A stretch of DNA of 64,000 nt from CALBPI01 sp963922335 (GTDB lineage: Bacteria; Pseudomonadota; Gammaproteobacteria; Steroidobacterales; Woeseiaceae), in assembly GCA_963922335.1 (NCBI GenBank), contig CAWUIB010000013.1, positions 1 through 64,000 on the forward strand. Reading direction: 5' to 3'. Made by a program: the position numbers and the translations under genes. Positions 40,949 to 50,693 of this stretch are shown here, in pieces (within the stretch, counting starts at the first letter, position 1; every line of letters begins with the position of its first letter). Below the pieces are notes generated by a model. That model saw nothing but the letters and a program-made list of their open reading frames with translations. It did not search any database and had not been told where the DNA came from.

Positions 40949-40960
40949 ATCGTTGTGGTG

Positions 40961-42625
40961 TCAAAGCGGACTAAGTGCAAACCAAGTGCCGTAGACCCCG
41001 TTTACGTCTAGAGGACTGCCGTCTCCAGAGAAGAAGTAAACCGGATCGCCACGATATGTCCATTGGCGACTGCCATCTTCGCGGTCGATAATGGCCCACG
41101 CACCCAGCGGTACATCATCCGCTTCCGCATACAGCGGTGGCCAAGTTACCGCGCATCCTCCGTTGCAGTCGGAGTCGCCAGACCCATCGCCTTCGGCGTC
41201 GTTACGATCATCGTCGAATCGATAGAGTGAAAAACCGGTCCGATCAGAACGTGTGTCGGCACGCGCACCGGTACTGTCGACGTCCGCTACCGAACCCCGC
41301 GCTTCGAAGATCAGGCCGAAGTTGGTGTCGGTTACGGTTTGAACCGGCGCGATGCGAGCAGCGTGCCATACGCCCCCTACTTCGTCCCCATTCGCCTCAC
41401 CAGCAGCCAAATCGTTAGAGAAATAGTAGAGCGGCTCATTTCGCACAGCCCATTGCAGGTTACCATCGTCCCGAGTAATCAGGCTGAAAGGAAACTGCGG
41501 ACTTGCGGCTGCATCGGCAAACAGCGGCGGCCACGTTTGTGCACACCCGCCGTTGCAATCAGAGTCACCCGTCCCATCACCTTCGACGTCGGCTGCGTCG
41601 TTATCGAAGACATAGAGCGTGAAGCCATCGCGCGTATTCCGACTCGCAACGGGCGCCCCGTTCGCGTCAAGATCCGGCGTTGTGGTGGCGCCAACAACAA
41701 TAGAACCGATCGCAGCACCACCACCGCCGACAGGGGTCGGACGTGCCACGAACCAAACGCCGCCGGCGCCCTCACCCAGCGTATCTCCGGGCGCCTGGTC
41801 CGGTGCATAGAAATAGAGTGGCAGACCATTCAGGGCCCACTGCGTCGTACCATCGTCTCTCTCTACGAGTGAGAACGGACCACCCGGCGTCGCTCCGCGG
41901 TCGGCGTACAACGGAGGCCAGGTTTCCGCACAACCGCCATTGCAATCAGAATCATCGGCGCCATCGCCCTCGGTGTCGTTTCGGTCGTTCTCAAACGTGT
42001 AGAGCGTAAAGCCTTCGCGATCCAAACGAGAGGTGTCACGACCCCCAGTACCGTCAACGTTCGATACGGAGCCCAAGCCGGCGAACACCGTACCCTGTGC
42101 CGCACCGGCAACTTCCGCTCGCTGCCAAGGGTCAGGACGAGCGACGAACCAAACATCGCCAGATCCGTCACCGTTGACTTCGGCGGCGTTCGCATCGCCC
42201 GAAAATTTGTACAGCGGCAAGCCCTTAAAGGTCCATTGCAGGGACTGGCCATCGTCTCGCGTGATAATGTCAAATGGACCCTCGGCCGAGGAGCTGTCTG
42301 TCGCTAGCAACGGCGGCCAGGTTTCAGCGCAGTTGCCGTTGCAATCCGAATCGCCGACGCCATCACCATCGGCGTCGTTGCGGTCGTTCTCGAATGTGTA
42401 CAGCGTCAGGCCGTCGGCCAATTCTGCGAACACCAGACCGATCGGTGTATCCGATTGACTACCCGGCGCTTGTTGCTGCGGCGCATTCTGTGCCGGCGGA
42501 GGCGTTTGGGTATCGGGAGGGGTCACGGTTGGCGCGTTGTCATCTGAACTGCTGCAACCTGCTAACGCAGCTGCCACAAGCGCAGCTACTGTCGCTCGCT
42601 TTAGCAATGGGGGAAGGTTCTTCAT
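40961..42625 (-). CDS. COG4315-type lipoprotein with four repeats and calcium-loop-like inserts
   Basis: From the ATG at 42625 the product is 554 residues, with a lipobox (AALAGC) and a Pro/Gln-rich linker. Four units of about 115 residues each contain L(Y)xFENDRND, an Asp-rich loop, CNGxCAxTWPPL and a W-x-GLPLY strand, as in COG4315 secreted repeat proteins. In each unit an insert such as DADGDGVGDSD precedes the cysteine pair, like a calcium loop. It is divergent from the ECF sigma operon. Surface exposure is likely; function unknown. Confidence 0.8.
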   Translation of the reverse strand: MKNLPPLLKRATVAALVAAALAGCSSSDDNAPTVTPPDTQTPPPAQNAPQQQAPGSQSDTPIGLVFAELADGLTLYTFENDRNDADGDGVGDSDCNGNCAETWPPLLATDSSSAEGPFDIITRDDGQSLQWTFKGLPLYKFSGDANAAEVNGDGSGDVWFVARPDPWQRAEVAGAAQGTVFAGLGSVSNVDGTGGRDTSRLDREGFTLYTFENDRNDTEGDGADDSDCNGGCAETWPPLYADRGATPGGPFSLVERDDGTTQWALNGLPLYFYAPDQAPGDTLGEGAGGVWFVARPTPVGGGGAAIGSIVVGATTTPDLDANGAPVASRNTRDGFTLYVFDNDAADVEGDGTGDSDCNGGCAQTWPPLFADAAASPQFPFSLITRDDGNLQWAVRNEPLYYFSNDLAAGEANGDEVGGVWHAARIAPVQTVTDTNFGLIFEARGSVADVDSTGARADTRSDRTGFSLYRFDDDRNDAEGDGSGDSDCNGGCAVTWPPLYAEADDVPLGAWAIIDREDGSRQWTYRGDPVYFFSGDGSPLDVNGVYGTWFALSPL

Positions 42626-42795
42626 GTCATTTCCTCTAGGTACAGTTACGTCGATGGCAGCCGGCTTGCCACTTGGACGTGACGTAAATGCCGTCAACGA
42701 GGAAAAACGTTCAAAACACGGAGGAAATTCGCGCTCAGTGAACTTTTGGGCCTGTCAGCCGCATTAAACATGTGATAGCTGCCAGAGGTGACACG

Positions 42796-43404
42796 ATGAA
42801 GGCCCTAGCGCTGGACAGATCCATGCCGACCGGAACGACTGTGAACATAGATCGAGATACTGAAGATCGAGAATTGATTGGCGAAATAGTGGCCGACGCG
42901 AACATTGCCTCCTTCGAGCGCCTGTATCAGGTTTATCGGTATCGGTTGGGGCCCTTTATGCATCGATTCATTAAGGATCTAAGCGTGCACGAAGAAGCGT
43001 TTAACGACGTCATGATGACGGTGTGGCGAAAGGCACCGACCTACAACGGAACCTCGAAAGTATCAACGTGGATATACTCAATCGCCTACCGGCATTGTCT
43101 CAAAGCGCTGAATCGGACTCGGGACATTCCGGTGGAGGCCGACGAACAATCGCTGCCCGCTCCTGATGAACGAGCCAGTATCGAGCGCCGCGAAGTTATT
43201 GATAAAGCTTTACTGCAACTGAGCGCAGAGCATCGGTTGGTCATAGAGTTGTCCTACTTCGCGGGGCACAGCTATCGCGAAATCGGCGAAATCGCCGATT
43301 GTCCCGAGAACACGGTCAAGACCCGGATCTATCACGCCCGGCGAAAGCTGAAGGACCTGATGATGAGTCTGGGTGAAACGAATGCAGAGGAGCTCAACAC
43401 ATGA
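42796..43404 (+). CDS. ECF RNA polymerase sigma factor
   Basis: From the ATG at 42796 (AGAGG upstream; a GTG at 42772 is weaker) the protein is 202 residues. Region 2 (FERLYQVYRYRLGPFMHRF) and region 4 (LPLTLAEH-like SAEHRLVIELSYFAGHSYRE then TVKTRIYHARRKLK) are clear. It directs transcription of a small regulon, probably this operon and the divergent lipoprotein. It overlaps the anti-sigma gene by four bases. Confidence 0.87.
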   Translation: MKALALDRSMPTGTTVNIDRDTEDRELIGEIVADANIASFERLYQVYRYRLGPFMHRFIKDLSVHEEAFNDVMMTVWRKAPTYNGTSKVSTWIYSIAYRHCLKALNRTRDIPVEADEQSLPAPDERASIERREVIDKALLQLSAEHRLVIELSYFAGHSYREIGEIADCPENTVKTRIYHARRKLKDLMMSLGETNAEELNT

Positions 43405-44009
43405 GCAACAATATTGAACAGTTGGTTACGAATCGCGAGATTGAAGAGGAACTCAAGATTGTTGACTACGTCGCTGGACGCATGCCGCTTGAACAGCGTC
43501 GGCAGTTCGAGGAACAAATTGTGGCCGATCCCGCGCTGGCTGCATCGGTCGCCCACGAGCGCTCCCTACGAAACGATCTCTCCGATAGCGGCGGCGCCGG
43601 TGTTCCGCCCGCGTCCGCTTTCGATAAAGTTCGGGACCAGCTGGCCCCACCCACCAAGCAGCCGAGTCAATTCCGCATGGCCGCTAGCGTCGCCGCTGTT
43701 CTCGGTCTCGCGGTCTCGCTCGTCTTGGTCATGGAGCGTGAACCCGCGCCAACGTATGAGGGTCTGTCATCAGAGTCCGTTTCGTTGTCGGATCGCTCCA
43801 CTGATATCCGCTTGATGTTCGCTCCGGCGGCCGATGATGCGCTGCGGCAGCGCGTCAGCGAGAGACTCGGCTTCGACATTGTTTCCGGGCCAGGCCCGGG
43901 CGGCTCGTACGTCGTGCGGCCACGTAGTGGTGCTGCGGTCGGTGACCTGGATCAGTGGGTCAGTGACCCAGATGTGCGCTTTGCCGAGCGCATCGTTTAC
44001 CAGCCATGA
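43401..44009 (+). CDS. Anti-sigma factor, membrane-anchored
   Basis: The 202-residue protein has a cytoplasmic part (about 1-90, with VDYVAGRMPLEQRRQFEEQI typical of anti-sigma domains), one membrane helix (about 93-112) and a periplasmic domain with a ferredoxin-like end (DLDQWVSDPDVRFAERIVY). No zinc-finger cysteines are present. It overlaps both neighbours by four bases. Its periplasmic end resembles subtilase-associated modules, which suggests control by the protease encoded next. Confidence 0.8.
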   Translation: MSNNIEQLVTNREIEEELKIVDYVAGRMPLEQRRQFEEQIVADPALAASVAHERSLRNDLSDSGGAGVPPASAFDKVRDQLAPPTKQPSQFRMAASVAAVLGLAVSLVLVMEREPAPTYEGLSSESVSLSDRSTDIRLMFAPAADDALRQRVSERLGFDIVSGPGPGGSYVVRPRSGAAVGDLDQWVSDPDVRFAERIVYQP

Positions 44010-45220
44010 ACACGACGATCCGACTCATTGCGGTGATCGCGGCTGTCCTAGTGGCACTTGGCAGCAATCCGGCTAGCGCGGAGAAACCGGCTCCCGAATT
44101 TGAGAACGCCTGGGTGGTTGTTCTGGATGATCCTCGACCGCCCCGGCGTCGGGGTTGGTCAAGCGGTTCCGGATACGGCGGCCAGTATGCCTACGACCAA
44201 GATCCAGCCCTGAAACGCCTCGCCGAGAGAATCGCGGAAGATTACGCCGTTGACGTTGAGGATCAATGGCCGATCCGTCGCCTGGGTGTACACTGCTTGG
44301 TGGTCAAGATCGATGAGAACCTTGAGCAAGTTCTCGATAACCTCCGTGCTGATGCCCGGGTTCAGTGGGTGCAACCACTGAACGAATTCAGTGGTATGAC
44401 CGCAATTCAGTCGGTTGACGACCCCTACCGCGAGCTACAACCTTCACTCGATGCGATGCATATCTCCGCTGTTCGTGAAACGGCAACCGGTCGAGGCGTT
44501 ACGATTGCGATCATCGACTCCGGTGTCGAAACCGATCACCCGGATCTCGCGCATGCTGTCATCGCGAATGAAGATTTCGTCGGCCGTGGCCGATCCGCCG
44601 AACATCATGGAACCGGCGTCGCAGGTGTTGTCGTCGCCGCGCGAGGAAACGATGAGGGCATCGCCGGGGTGGCCCCAAACGCGGGTCTCTATGCGTTCCG
44701 TGCGTGCTGGGACAGCGACAATGGTGGCACAAGTTGCAACAGTCTCACCCTTTCGCGGGCCCTTGAGCGTGCGGCAGATGCCGCGCCACACGTCGTTAAT
44801 CTCAGTCTTACTGGACCGCCCGATCCACTTCTAGAGGCGCTGCTGACCGAGATATTGGCTGCGGGATCCATCGTTGTAGTGGCGGACTCGAATTCTGAAA
44901 ACGAACGATTTCCGGCGGAACGAGATGGCATCGTATGGGCGACGACCGATGACGGCCAGCTATCGTCAGTACGAGTGTCCGCGCCAGGGCGAGATGTGCT
45001 TACAGCCCAACCGGGCCATGGCTACGATTTTATGAGCGGATCATCGATTTCGGCGGCGCACGTGACGGGTGTGATCGCCTTGTTGCATGAAACGATGCCG
45101 ATGAAAACCGATCGTGAGCTGCTCATTCGCCTCAGTGAGAGTCGAGACGGGGTCGGTCGGCTTAACGCCTGCTTCGCCGTCCTTGGGCCTTCGCACAACG
45201 AATGTCAATCAGCGGACTAA
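44006..45220 (+). CDS. Secreted subtilisin-like (S8) serine protease
   Basis: The 404-residue protein has a signal peptide (cleavage near NPASA), an inhibitor-like propeptide and the S8 catalytic triad: aspartate in IAIIDSGVETDHPDL, histidine in EHHGTGVAGVV and serine in GSSISAAHVTGVIALLH. The oxyanion residue normally N is in SNSENERFP. It is the third gene of the sigma/anti-sigma operon and may be both its target and its regulator. It overlaps the convergent gene by 12 bases. Confidence 0.87.
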   Translation: MNTTIRLIAVIAAVLVALGSNPASAEKPAPEFENAWVVVLDDPRPPRRRGWSSGSGYGGQYAYDQDPALKRLAERIAEDYAVDVEDQWPIRRLGVHCLVVKIDENLEQVLDNLRADARVQWVQPLNEFSGMTAIQSVDDPYRELQPSLDAMHISAVRETATGRGVTIAIIDSGVETDHPDLAHAVIANEDFVGRGRSAEHHGTGVAGVVVAARGNDEGIAGVAPNAGLYAFRACWDSDNGGTSCNSLTLSRALERAADAAPHVVNLSLTGPPDPLLEALLTEILAAGSIVVVADSNSENERFPAERDGIVWATTDDGQLSSVRVSAPGRDVLTAQPGHGYDFMSGSSISAAHVTGVIALLHETMPMKTDRELLIRLSESRDGVGRLNACFAVLGPSHNECQSAD

Positions 45221-45880
45221 GTAATTCAGCTGAAACGTAATCGTTACATCAGCGACCTGTTCGGACGGGACCGAGTCCGCGTTGGTTCCGCCAACAGAAA
45301 ACAACGTGGAAAACCGACCTCGTGCGAACCCAGCGCCCGCTTCGAGCCAAGCGAAACTGCGTTGGTCTGCATTGGGCAGCAACCCCGCACCTACCGTGAA
45401 ACGCGCAAACCAGTTTCGCCGAAACGTAGGCTGCCATCTAACTTCTGTGAGCACGCTTTCGCTGCCCCTGCCGTAGTAATCCGGCGACACCATGCCGGAG
45501 AACGTTAGCGCACGAGTGCGATGGTAGTCGACGCGCAGCTCGTCGTAGCGCCAGTCGGGTACATCGTCGAAGATATGGCGAGACACCGACAGCTCGATCG
45601 CTCGATCCGCTGCGATTGGCAGGAACCATCCGGCTGAAACACCCGCGTAACGCGTTAGACGTTGCCCCGTTGGCGTGCCTGGTGCGTAGTGCCCGGAAAG
45701 GCCCACGAAAAAACCAGAATCGCTGTCAAGCGAAACGGTACCGCCGATCACTCCGCGATTCCCGGTAATGTTCGCACCGCGATGCGGCACACCACTAAAC
45801 CCGTGTACCTGGACGGAGGTCTCCGCTACGCACACGTCACTGGCAAGCAAGGCCAATACGACGAATATCCGGATCCACAT
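45209..45880 (-). CDS. Predicted outer-membrane beta-barrel protein
   Basis: The 223-residue product has a signal peptide (to VCVAE) and alternating aromatic/polar strands, ending in a C-terminal FQLNYLVR strand with aromatic near the end. This is the profile of a small outer-membrane beta-barrel. No family is recognised. It faces the protease gene tail to tail. Confidence 0.6.
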   Translation of the reverse strand: MWIRIFVVLALLASDVCVAETSVQVHGFSGVPHRGANITGNRGVIGGTVSLDSDSGFFVGLSGHYAPGTPTGQRLTRYAGVSAGWFLPIAADRAIELSVSRHIFDDVPDWRYDELRVDYHRTRALTFSGMVSPDYYGRGSESVLTEVRWQPTFRRNWFARFTVGAGLLPNADQRSFAWLEAGAGFARGRFSTLFSVGGTNADSVPSEQVADVTITFQLNYLVR

Positions 45881-46018
45881 CGCTCCGCCTAAATGTTTTC
45901 GTCAGTATACGAAGGCACGAAATTTCCAACAACAGAAATGAACCTTTCTTGCGTCTCCCTGTATCCATTGGATGCGTAACACGTGTTGCGCGATCTACTA
46001 TCGATTAGGAGACCAAGT

Positions 46019-46561
46019 ATGACCACTCGACTACGTTCTTTGCTTGCCGTAGCCACACTCGCACCCCTGCTTTTCGCAGCCAACGCGAACGCCACCAACC
46101 AGTTTGACCGTGAGTCTAAAACACCGCTCACCGCCGAAGAAGAAGTACAAGATCCCGCGGTTGTGTCCGATGGCCTCAGCCTCGCGTTCATCGAGATCAA
46201 CGCCCGATTCAAGAAAGCCCGTGTTCGGGTGACCTTCAGCAACCTCGAAGGTGAAGTCACGCGGTTGCACCTTCACTGCGCCCCGGCCGGCTCGAATGGT
46301 CCGATCGCAATCGGATTGATTGACCTTGTGGCAATCGGCCAGGACAACAGCGAAACCGTGAAACTGGACGCCAATACGATTCGAGGCACGCTTCGAAACA
46401 ACCAGTTCCCGAAAGGTGGTGCGAACGCGTGCGGTATCTACAATCTCCGCGATCTCGCGCATGCCATCGACGCTGGGCAGATCTACTGGAACCTGCATAC
46501 CACAGCTTTCCCCGCTGGCGAGCTGCGTGGTCAGGTAGCACCGTTGACTCGGTCGCACTAG
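46019..46561 (+). CDS. CHRD-domain secreted protein
   Basis: From the ATG at 46019 (TAGGAG upstream) the protein is 180 residues with a signal peptide (to NANA). A CHRD domain follows: FEINARFKKARVRVTFSNLE, the HLHCAPAGSNGPI segment and a YWNLHTTAFPAGELRGQV end. CHRD domains occur in extracellular proteins; function is unknown. Confidence 0.8.
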   Translation: MTTRLRSLLAVATLAPLLFAANANATNQFDRESKTPLTAEEEVQDPAVVSDGLSLAFIEINARFKKARVRVTFSNLEGEVTRLHLHCAPAGSNGPIAIGLIDLVAIGQDNSETVKLDANTIRGTLRNNQFPKGGANACGIYNLRDLAHAIDAGQIYWNLHTTAFPAGELRGQVAPLTRSH

Positions 46562-46572
46562 GCTGTGATCGC

Positions 46573-46608
46573 GCCGATGGCCACCGTTTCGTATCGGTGG
46601 CCATCGGC
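46573..46608 (+). terminator. Long perfect hairpin after the CHRD gene
   Basis: GCCGATGGCCACCG (46573-46586) and CGGTGGCCATCGGC (46595-46608) pair perfectly over 14 bases around an 8-base loop, 11 bases after the stop codon. There is no T run, so termination would be unusual in form; the hairpin may rather stabilise the 3' end. Confidence 0.55.
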
Positions 46609-46691
46609 TCACTCCCTGCCGACCCAACGAGTTAGGTACGGGCCGGTACGCTCACCAACAACGCGCTCGACTTCTAGAGCCGCTAACACCA

Positions 46692-47096
46692 TTAGCTGAT
46701 CTGCCGCCGACTTTCCGTTGCGCCGACGTACAGCAGCGCACCGGCAATCGCAACGTTCTTAAAGAACAGCGACAGTTCGAGGCGCTGAATCTCCCCGTTC
46801 AACTGCCAAAACGGGTGAAAGAACCAGTTGGTCGCCAAAGTAAACACGGCGAGCGTACAAGCTGCGCCAAGAACCCAGCGTGCTCGTCCAACAATGATCA
46901 GTGTCCCACCGATCGCCTCGAGCGCTATGGTCATGGGCAACAAGACATCGGCAGGCACAAGTCCCACGTGCTCCATGCGCGCGTGCGTCATGGCGTAGTT
47001 CATGATCTTGTTGGTCGCGCCAAGAATAAACAGAAGCGCCAAGCCCACGCGTCCCACGAACGCAAGAAGGGTTAACTGGCGATTGTCAGTCGCCAT
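46692..47096 (-). CDS. DoxX-family membrane protein
   Basis: The 134-residue product has four hydrophobic helices and the DoxX pattern (RVGLALLFILGATNKI, EAIGGTLIIVGR, ATNWFFHPFW). Start ATG at 47096 overlaps the upstream gene by 11 bases. DoxX proteins are inner-membrane proteins linked to redox or detoxification. It is divergent from, and likely under, the MarR regulator. Confidence 0.8.
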   Translation of the reverse strand: MATDNRQLTLLAFVGRVGLALLFILGATNKIMNYAMTHARMEHVGLVPADVLLPMTIALEAIGGTLIIVGRARWVLGAACTLAVFTLATNWFFHPFWQLNGEIQRLELSLFFKNVAIAGALLYVGATESRRQIS

Positions 47097-47670
47097 CGGT
47101 CCCGCTATCAATCGCTGCGTTCAGATTACGGACACCGGTGTCCATGAACGTTTGCAGCTCCGGCACACGGCGCTTAACAAAGATCCGTGTGAACCAAGAC
47201 GTCGGTTTGACGTTGTAGCGCCATTCGAACCGCGTTAGCGTCGGACTGAGTGCCGTGAAACGTTGCTCCCCGACAATCTGCTCGATTCCACGACCTGCGC
47301 CATTGGTAAACACCCACACTTGGTAGCGAAACAGCTCCGGATTGTTCTCCAACACTCGCTCGATAACGTAGTGACCGTCCGCCAATTGCATCCTGCGACT
47401 CGCACCAGGCGTCAACCACTCACCCTTCAATGGAACCCATGACTTCGGTGGTGCGATGTTGTCGGTTGGCTCGAGATAGTCGATAAAAGGATTCTCCAGC
47501 AAGTAATCTCTGAACTCAGATAGACTCAAAGGAACATCAGTCGAGGCCACAACGGTGACGAATCCGTCGGTTGCGACGGCTGGCGGTTCGCTGTACTCAG
47601 GGGGCACAGTAGGCGGCGCCGACGTGCAACCCGCTAACCAAAAAACAAAGACAATAGAGAAAAAACGCAT
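47086..47670 (-). CDS. SRPBCC-like lipoprotein
   Basis: The 194-residue product has a lipobox (FVFWLAGC) and a domain reading like a START/SRPBCC fold (EFRDYLLENPFIDYLEPTDN, WRYNVKPTSWFTRIFVKRRV, C-terminal helix). It would lie in the periplasm. It is the first gene of a unit with DoxX and is divergent from marR. Confidence 0.65.
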   Translation of the reverse strand: MRFFSIVFVFWLAGCTSAPPTVPPEYSEPPAVATDGFVTVVASTDVPLSLSEFRDYLLENPFIDYLEPTDNIAPPKSWVPLKGEWLTPGASRRMQLADGHYVIERVLENNPELFRYQVWVFTNGAGRGIEQIVGEQRFTALSPTLTRFEWRYNVKPTSWFTRIFVKRRVPELQTFMDTGVRNLNAAIDSGTDGD

Positions 47671-47692
47671 GAGGATTACGGCCTCCTTTTAA

Positions 47693-47705
47693 TACGGAGT
47701 CCGTA
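47693..47705. promoter_or_regulatory. Palindromic site in the MarR intergenic region
   Basis: TACGGA-G-TCCGTA is a perfect palindrome with a one-base centre, 16 bases before the MarR ATG and 23 before the lipoprotein ATG. It suits a MarR-dimer operator. Confidence 0.6.
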
Positions 47706-47720
47706 CTATAATCACTATTG

Positions 47721-48200
47721 ATGGCTGCAACAACTCCTTCAACAAAAAGCGCTGAACGGCTCCGCGAGATCGTTCACGTGATAATCCGAATGTTCTTGGT
47801 TTCCGGACGCGCGGGACCGCCAGCCGAGGGCCACCTACCGTTCAACCCTCTCTACTTCCATATTTTGGGTCGGTTGCGTGAACGTGGGCCAACTCGGCCT
47901 AGCGAACTGGCGGCGAAGTTCGGAGTCGCGAGAACCACACTGTCAACGGCGGTAAATGCACTGGTCAATCGGGGTCTTCTTCAGAAAGAACGAGATCCAC
48001 ACGATGGTCGCGCGCAGCTCGTCAAGCTCTCGGATACCGGACTGATGGTCGCCAAGGCCATTTACCGGCAGGATCTGACCAACATGAAGGTGTTGCTTGA
48101 ACAACTTGACCACAGTGAGATCGAGCCGTTGCTTGAGCTACTTGAGAAGGTGGTACGCGGCCTAGAGTCCGCTTCCTCCGGCGATCGGGATAGCGGTTAG
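47721..48200 (+). CDS. MarR-family regulator
   Basis: The 159-residue winged-helix protein shows GPTRPSELAAKFGVARTTLS and a KERDPHDGRAQLVKLSDTG wing, as in MarR repressors. From the ATG at 47721. It likely represses the divergent lipoprotein-DoxX unit. Ligand unknown. Confidence 0.85.
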   Translation: MAATTPSTKSAERLREIVHVIIRMFLVSGRAGPPAEGHLPFNPLYFHILGRLRERGPTRPSELAAKFGVARTTLSTAVNALVNRGLLQKERDPHDGRAQLVKLSDTGLMVAKAIYRQDLTNMKVLLEQLDHSEIEPLLELLEKVVRGLESASSGDRDSG

Positions 48201-48310
48201 ACAATCCAACAGCGCGTCCCAGAGGCTGTTATGTTGCACAGAGCCTTGTGTAGCGCCTGAAGGCCCTTGTCGGTCTCAAGAGTCGTGAGTTGGATTCGGT
48301 AAACTTCTCG

Positions 48311-50344
48311 CTACGCCGATTCAGTCCGCTGGCGCAATCGGCGAGACCGTCTCTCCTGGTCGAGTGAAATTACAGAGTCTCGTCGCGACGTGGTAAAGAA
48401 CCGGGTTAGTTCACCCAGCTCCCTGGTTCGAGCTTCGATCGATTCGCTCGCAGACGCTGTCTGCTGCACGAGCGCTGAGTTGTCCTGCGTAAGGCTCTCG
48501 AGTTGCATAACGGCGCTTTCGATACCGCGTACGCCCTGCGCCTGTTCCCTGCTAGCTAACGCGATTTCGGACACCACAGAGGACACGTTCTGTATGTCCG
48601 ATTCGATTTGCTGAAACGACCGACCCGTCTCACGCACGAGTTGGACGCCCTGATCGACCAGGTTGCTACTGCTAAGTATTAAGTCTCTGATTTCTCGCGC
48701 TGATGCAGCACTCTTGGCCGCGAGGTTACGCACTTCATTGGCAACAACGGCGAACCCCCTGCCTCGTTCACCCGCCCTCGCCGCTTCTACAGACGCATTC
48801 AGCGCTAGCAGATTGGTCTGGAAAGCAATCTCGTCAATCGTGCTGATAATGTCTACGGTACGCGCACTGGAGTCACTGATTGCCGCCATTGCGTCTACGG
48901 CGCGGCGGACCACCGCGCTTCCGTCGCTCGCGGTTGCCAGTGCGTCATGCGCGAGCTTACTCGCATCCCCGGCGTTATCCGCTGTCTGTTGCACAGACCG
49001 TGTCATCTCCTGAACGTTCGTCGCCGTTTGCTCAATGTTCGCGGCCTGGTCCACCGTTCGCGTACTGAGGTCGCGATTGCCCGCCAGAATTTCACCGGCG
49101 CCGATCCCGAGTGCGCTGACCGATGACTTTATCGTATCGACAACTTCAATCAGTTTGTCGCCGGTTGAATTCACGGTCGTTCGAAGCTCAGCGAAAGAAC
49201 CTTCGTAGTCGTTTTCGACATGGGTTGATAGGTCGCCCACAGACATGTCTCGAAGTACGTCCAGACACTGCTTTGTGACGGTATCAAAGACATCGATAAG
49301 ACTATTGACCGATATCGACAACCGATGCAGAAAGCCAACTTGGCCACTCACAGCAATACGCGTCGTCAGATCGCCGCGAATCGCGCCCTCAACCATACGC
49401 TGCACTTCTCCCTCGATGGCGACCTCCGCCGTTCGGTCCTTCCACTCAACAACAGTCCCAATCCGCTCCTCTGAATCTGAGAACACTGGATTGGCCGATA
49501 TTCGAATGGACCGGCCACCGAGCTCGAAATCAGACGTACATTCGGTACTAAGGTCCCCCAATAGCCCCGCGAGGTGATCAGGCGTGGCATGAAGCAAGTC
49601 CATACGCGACCCCATCAAACCGTCACTATCGAAATCCGGAAGAGCCGTCCTTAGGTCATCCTCTGTCTGGCGAAAAAGGGCTTTGATGGTCTTATTGAGA
49701 TAGACAATATTGGATTCTCGATCAGCAACCATGACGCTGGCGGACACGCAGTCGAGAGCCTGGCGAACCATCCGGTTGTGTTCCGCTTGTAGCTTCTGTG
49801 CGGTGATGTCGCTGGCGATCTTCACCACGTGAGCTGGGGAACCTGTTTCGTCGAGAACAGGGTTATACGTCGCTTTGATCCAAACAATGCGACCGCCTTT
49901 TCCCAGCCTCTTGAACTCAGCGCTACTGTGCTCACCTGATCGCAATGAGCGCCAAAACGCCTTGTATTCTTCGCTCTCGGCGAAACTCTTCTCGACAAAC
50001 ATCTTGTGATGACGGCCGATCACTTCTTCCCGCGCGTATCCCATCGCGCTCAAGAAATTGTCGTTGGCCGATAGAATGGTTCCATCAAGCTTGAACTTGA
50101 TAACGGCCTCTGTGCGATCTATGGCCTCGATGAGGCCGACGTCGAGATCCTTCAGATCCGACTCTCTGGCATCGTCAGATCGCGCGAAAGCGAGCAGCGA
50201 GAGGCCCGCCGCGCTGATGGTAATTGCCAGAACAAGAGAAACAGTGTCATCAAGACTGGATATGCGCGCTACCCAGATGCCTAGCGCTACCATCCCTACC
50301 GCAACTAACAGTCGTATCGAATACGCCCTTCGTACTCCGAACAT
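48311..50344 (-). CDS. Methyl-accepting chemotaxis protein with PAS domains
   Basis: The 677-residue protein has two N-terminal membrane helices (about residues 9-55), a PAS domain (70-190), a second PAS-like domain (195-310), HAMP-like linkers and the MCP signalling domain with its tip IAFQTNLLALNASVEAARAG and adaptor helices. It should send taxis signals to CheA, perhaps redox or energy sensing through PAS. It is not adjacent to other che genes. Confidence 0.9.
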   Translation of the reverse strand: MFGVRRAYSIRLLVAVGMVALGIWVARISSLDDTVSLVLAITISAAGLSLLAFARSDDARESDLKDLDVGLIEAIDRTEAVIKFKLDGTILSANDNFLSAMGYAREEVIGRHHKMFVEKSFAESEEYKAFWRSLRSGEHSSAEFKRLGKGGRIVWIKATYNPVLDETGSPAHVVKIASDITAQKLQAEHNRMVRQALDCVSASVMVADRESNIVYLNKTIKALFRQTEDDLRTALPDFDSDGLMGSRMDLLHATPDHLAGLLGDLSTECTSDFELGGRSIRISANPVFSDSEERIGTVVEWKDRTAEVAIEGEVQRMVEGAIRGDLTTRIAVSGQVGFLHRLSISVNSLIDVFDTVTKQCLDVLRDMSVGDLSTHVENDYEGSFAELRTTVNSTGDKLIEVVDTIKSSVSALGIGAGEILAGNRDLSTRTVDQAANIEQTATNVQEMTRSVQQTADNAGDASKLAHDALATASDGSAVVRRAVDAMAAISDSSARTVDIISTIDEIAFQTNLLALNASVEAARAGERGRGFAVVANEVRNLAAKSAASAREIRDLILSSSNLVDQGVQLVRETGRSFQQIESDIQNVSSVVSEIALASREQAQGVRGIESAVMQLESLTQDNSALVQQTASASESIEARTRELGELTRFFTTSRRDSVISLDQERRSRRLRQRTESA

Positions 50345-50693
50345 CGTCCCTCACCCGCTCTACTAACACTTCCTTCGGTATCGCAACTCTCTGATTTCAG
50401 GAGGCGCTTCGTCGTGAAGCCCTTTGCTTGCGATAGGTCCGATCCATTTGAGATGTAGCGGCCTGGCTGGGTTCGACTTTAGTCAAGAATCGATCTAGAT
50501 CCCTTTCTTCAGAAGAAAATAGGACGGCGAGAGCGCCCCATTTCGGGGCAATCGATTATTGCAGGGGACGGGCTGGGCCATATTAATGCACTTCGTATGA
50601 GCACCTGCGGTACCGGTCGGCTCGCATGTCGCCCTCCTCCGTCCCCCAAGAGGCCGCGAATTGCACTATCCTCGCGGCGAAAGAGGCCCGCGC
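50345..50693. other. Intergenic region
   Basis: No gene is convincing in these 349 bases. A GCCCC-ATTTC-GGGGC hairpin lies at 50535-50549 without a T run. The chemoreceptor promoter must lie at the left side. Confidence 0.35.

Noticed and set aside
46573..46608. Perfect hairpin as a transposon end or REP element
   Set aside because: No second copy was seen in the window and it lies directly after a stop codon, so a 3'-end hairpin is the simpler view.
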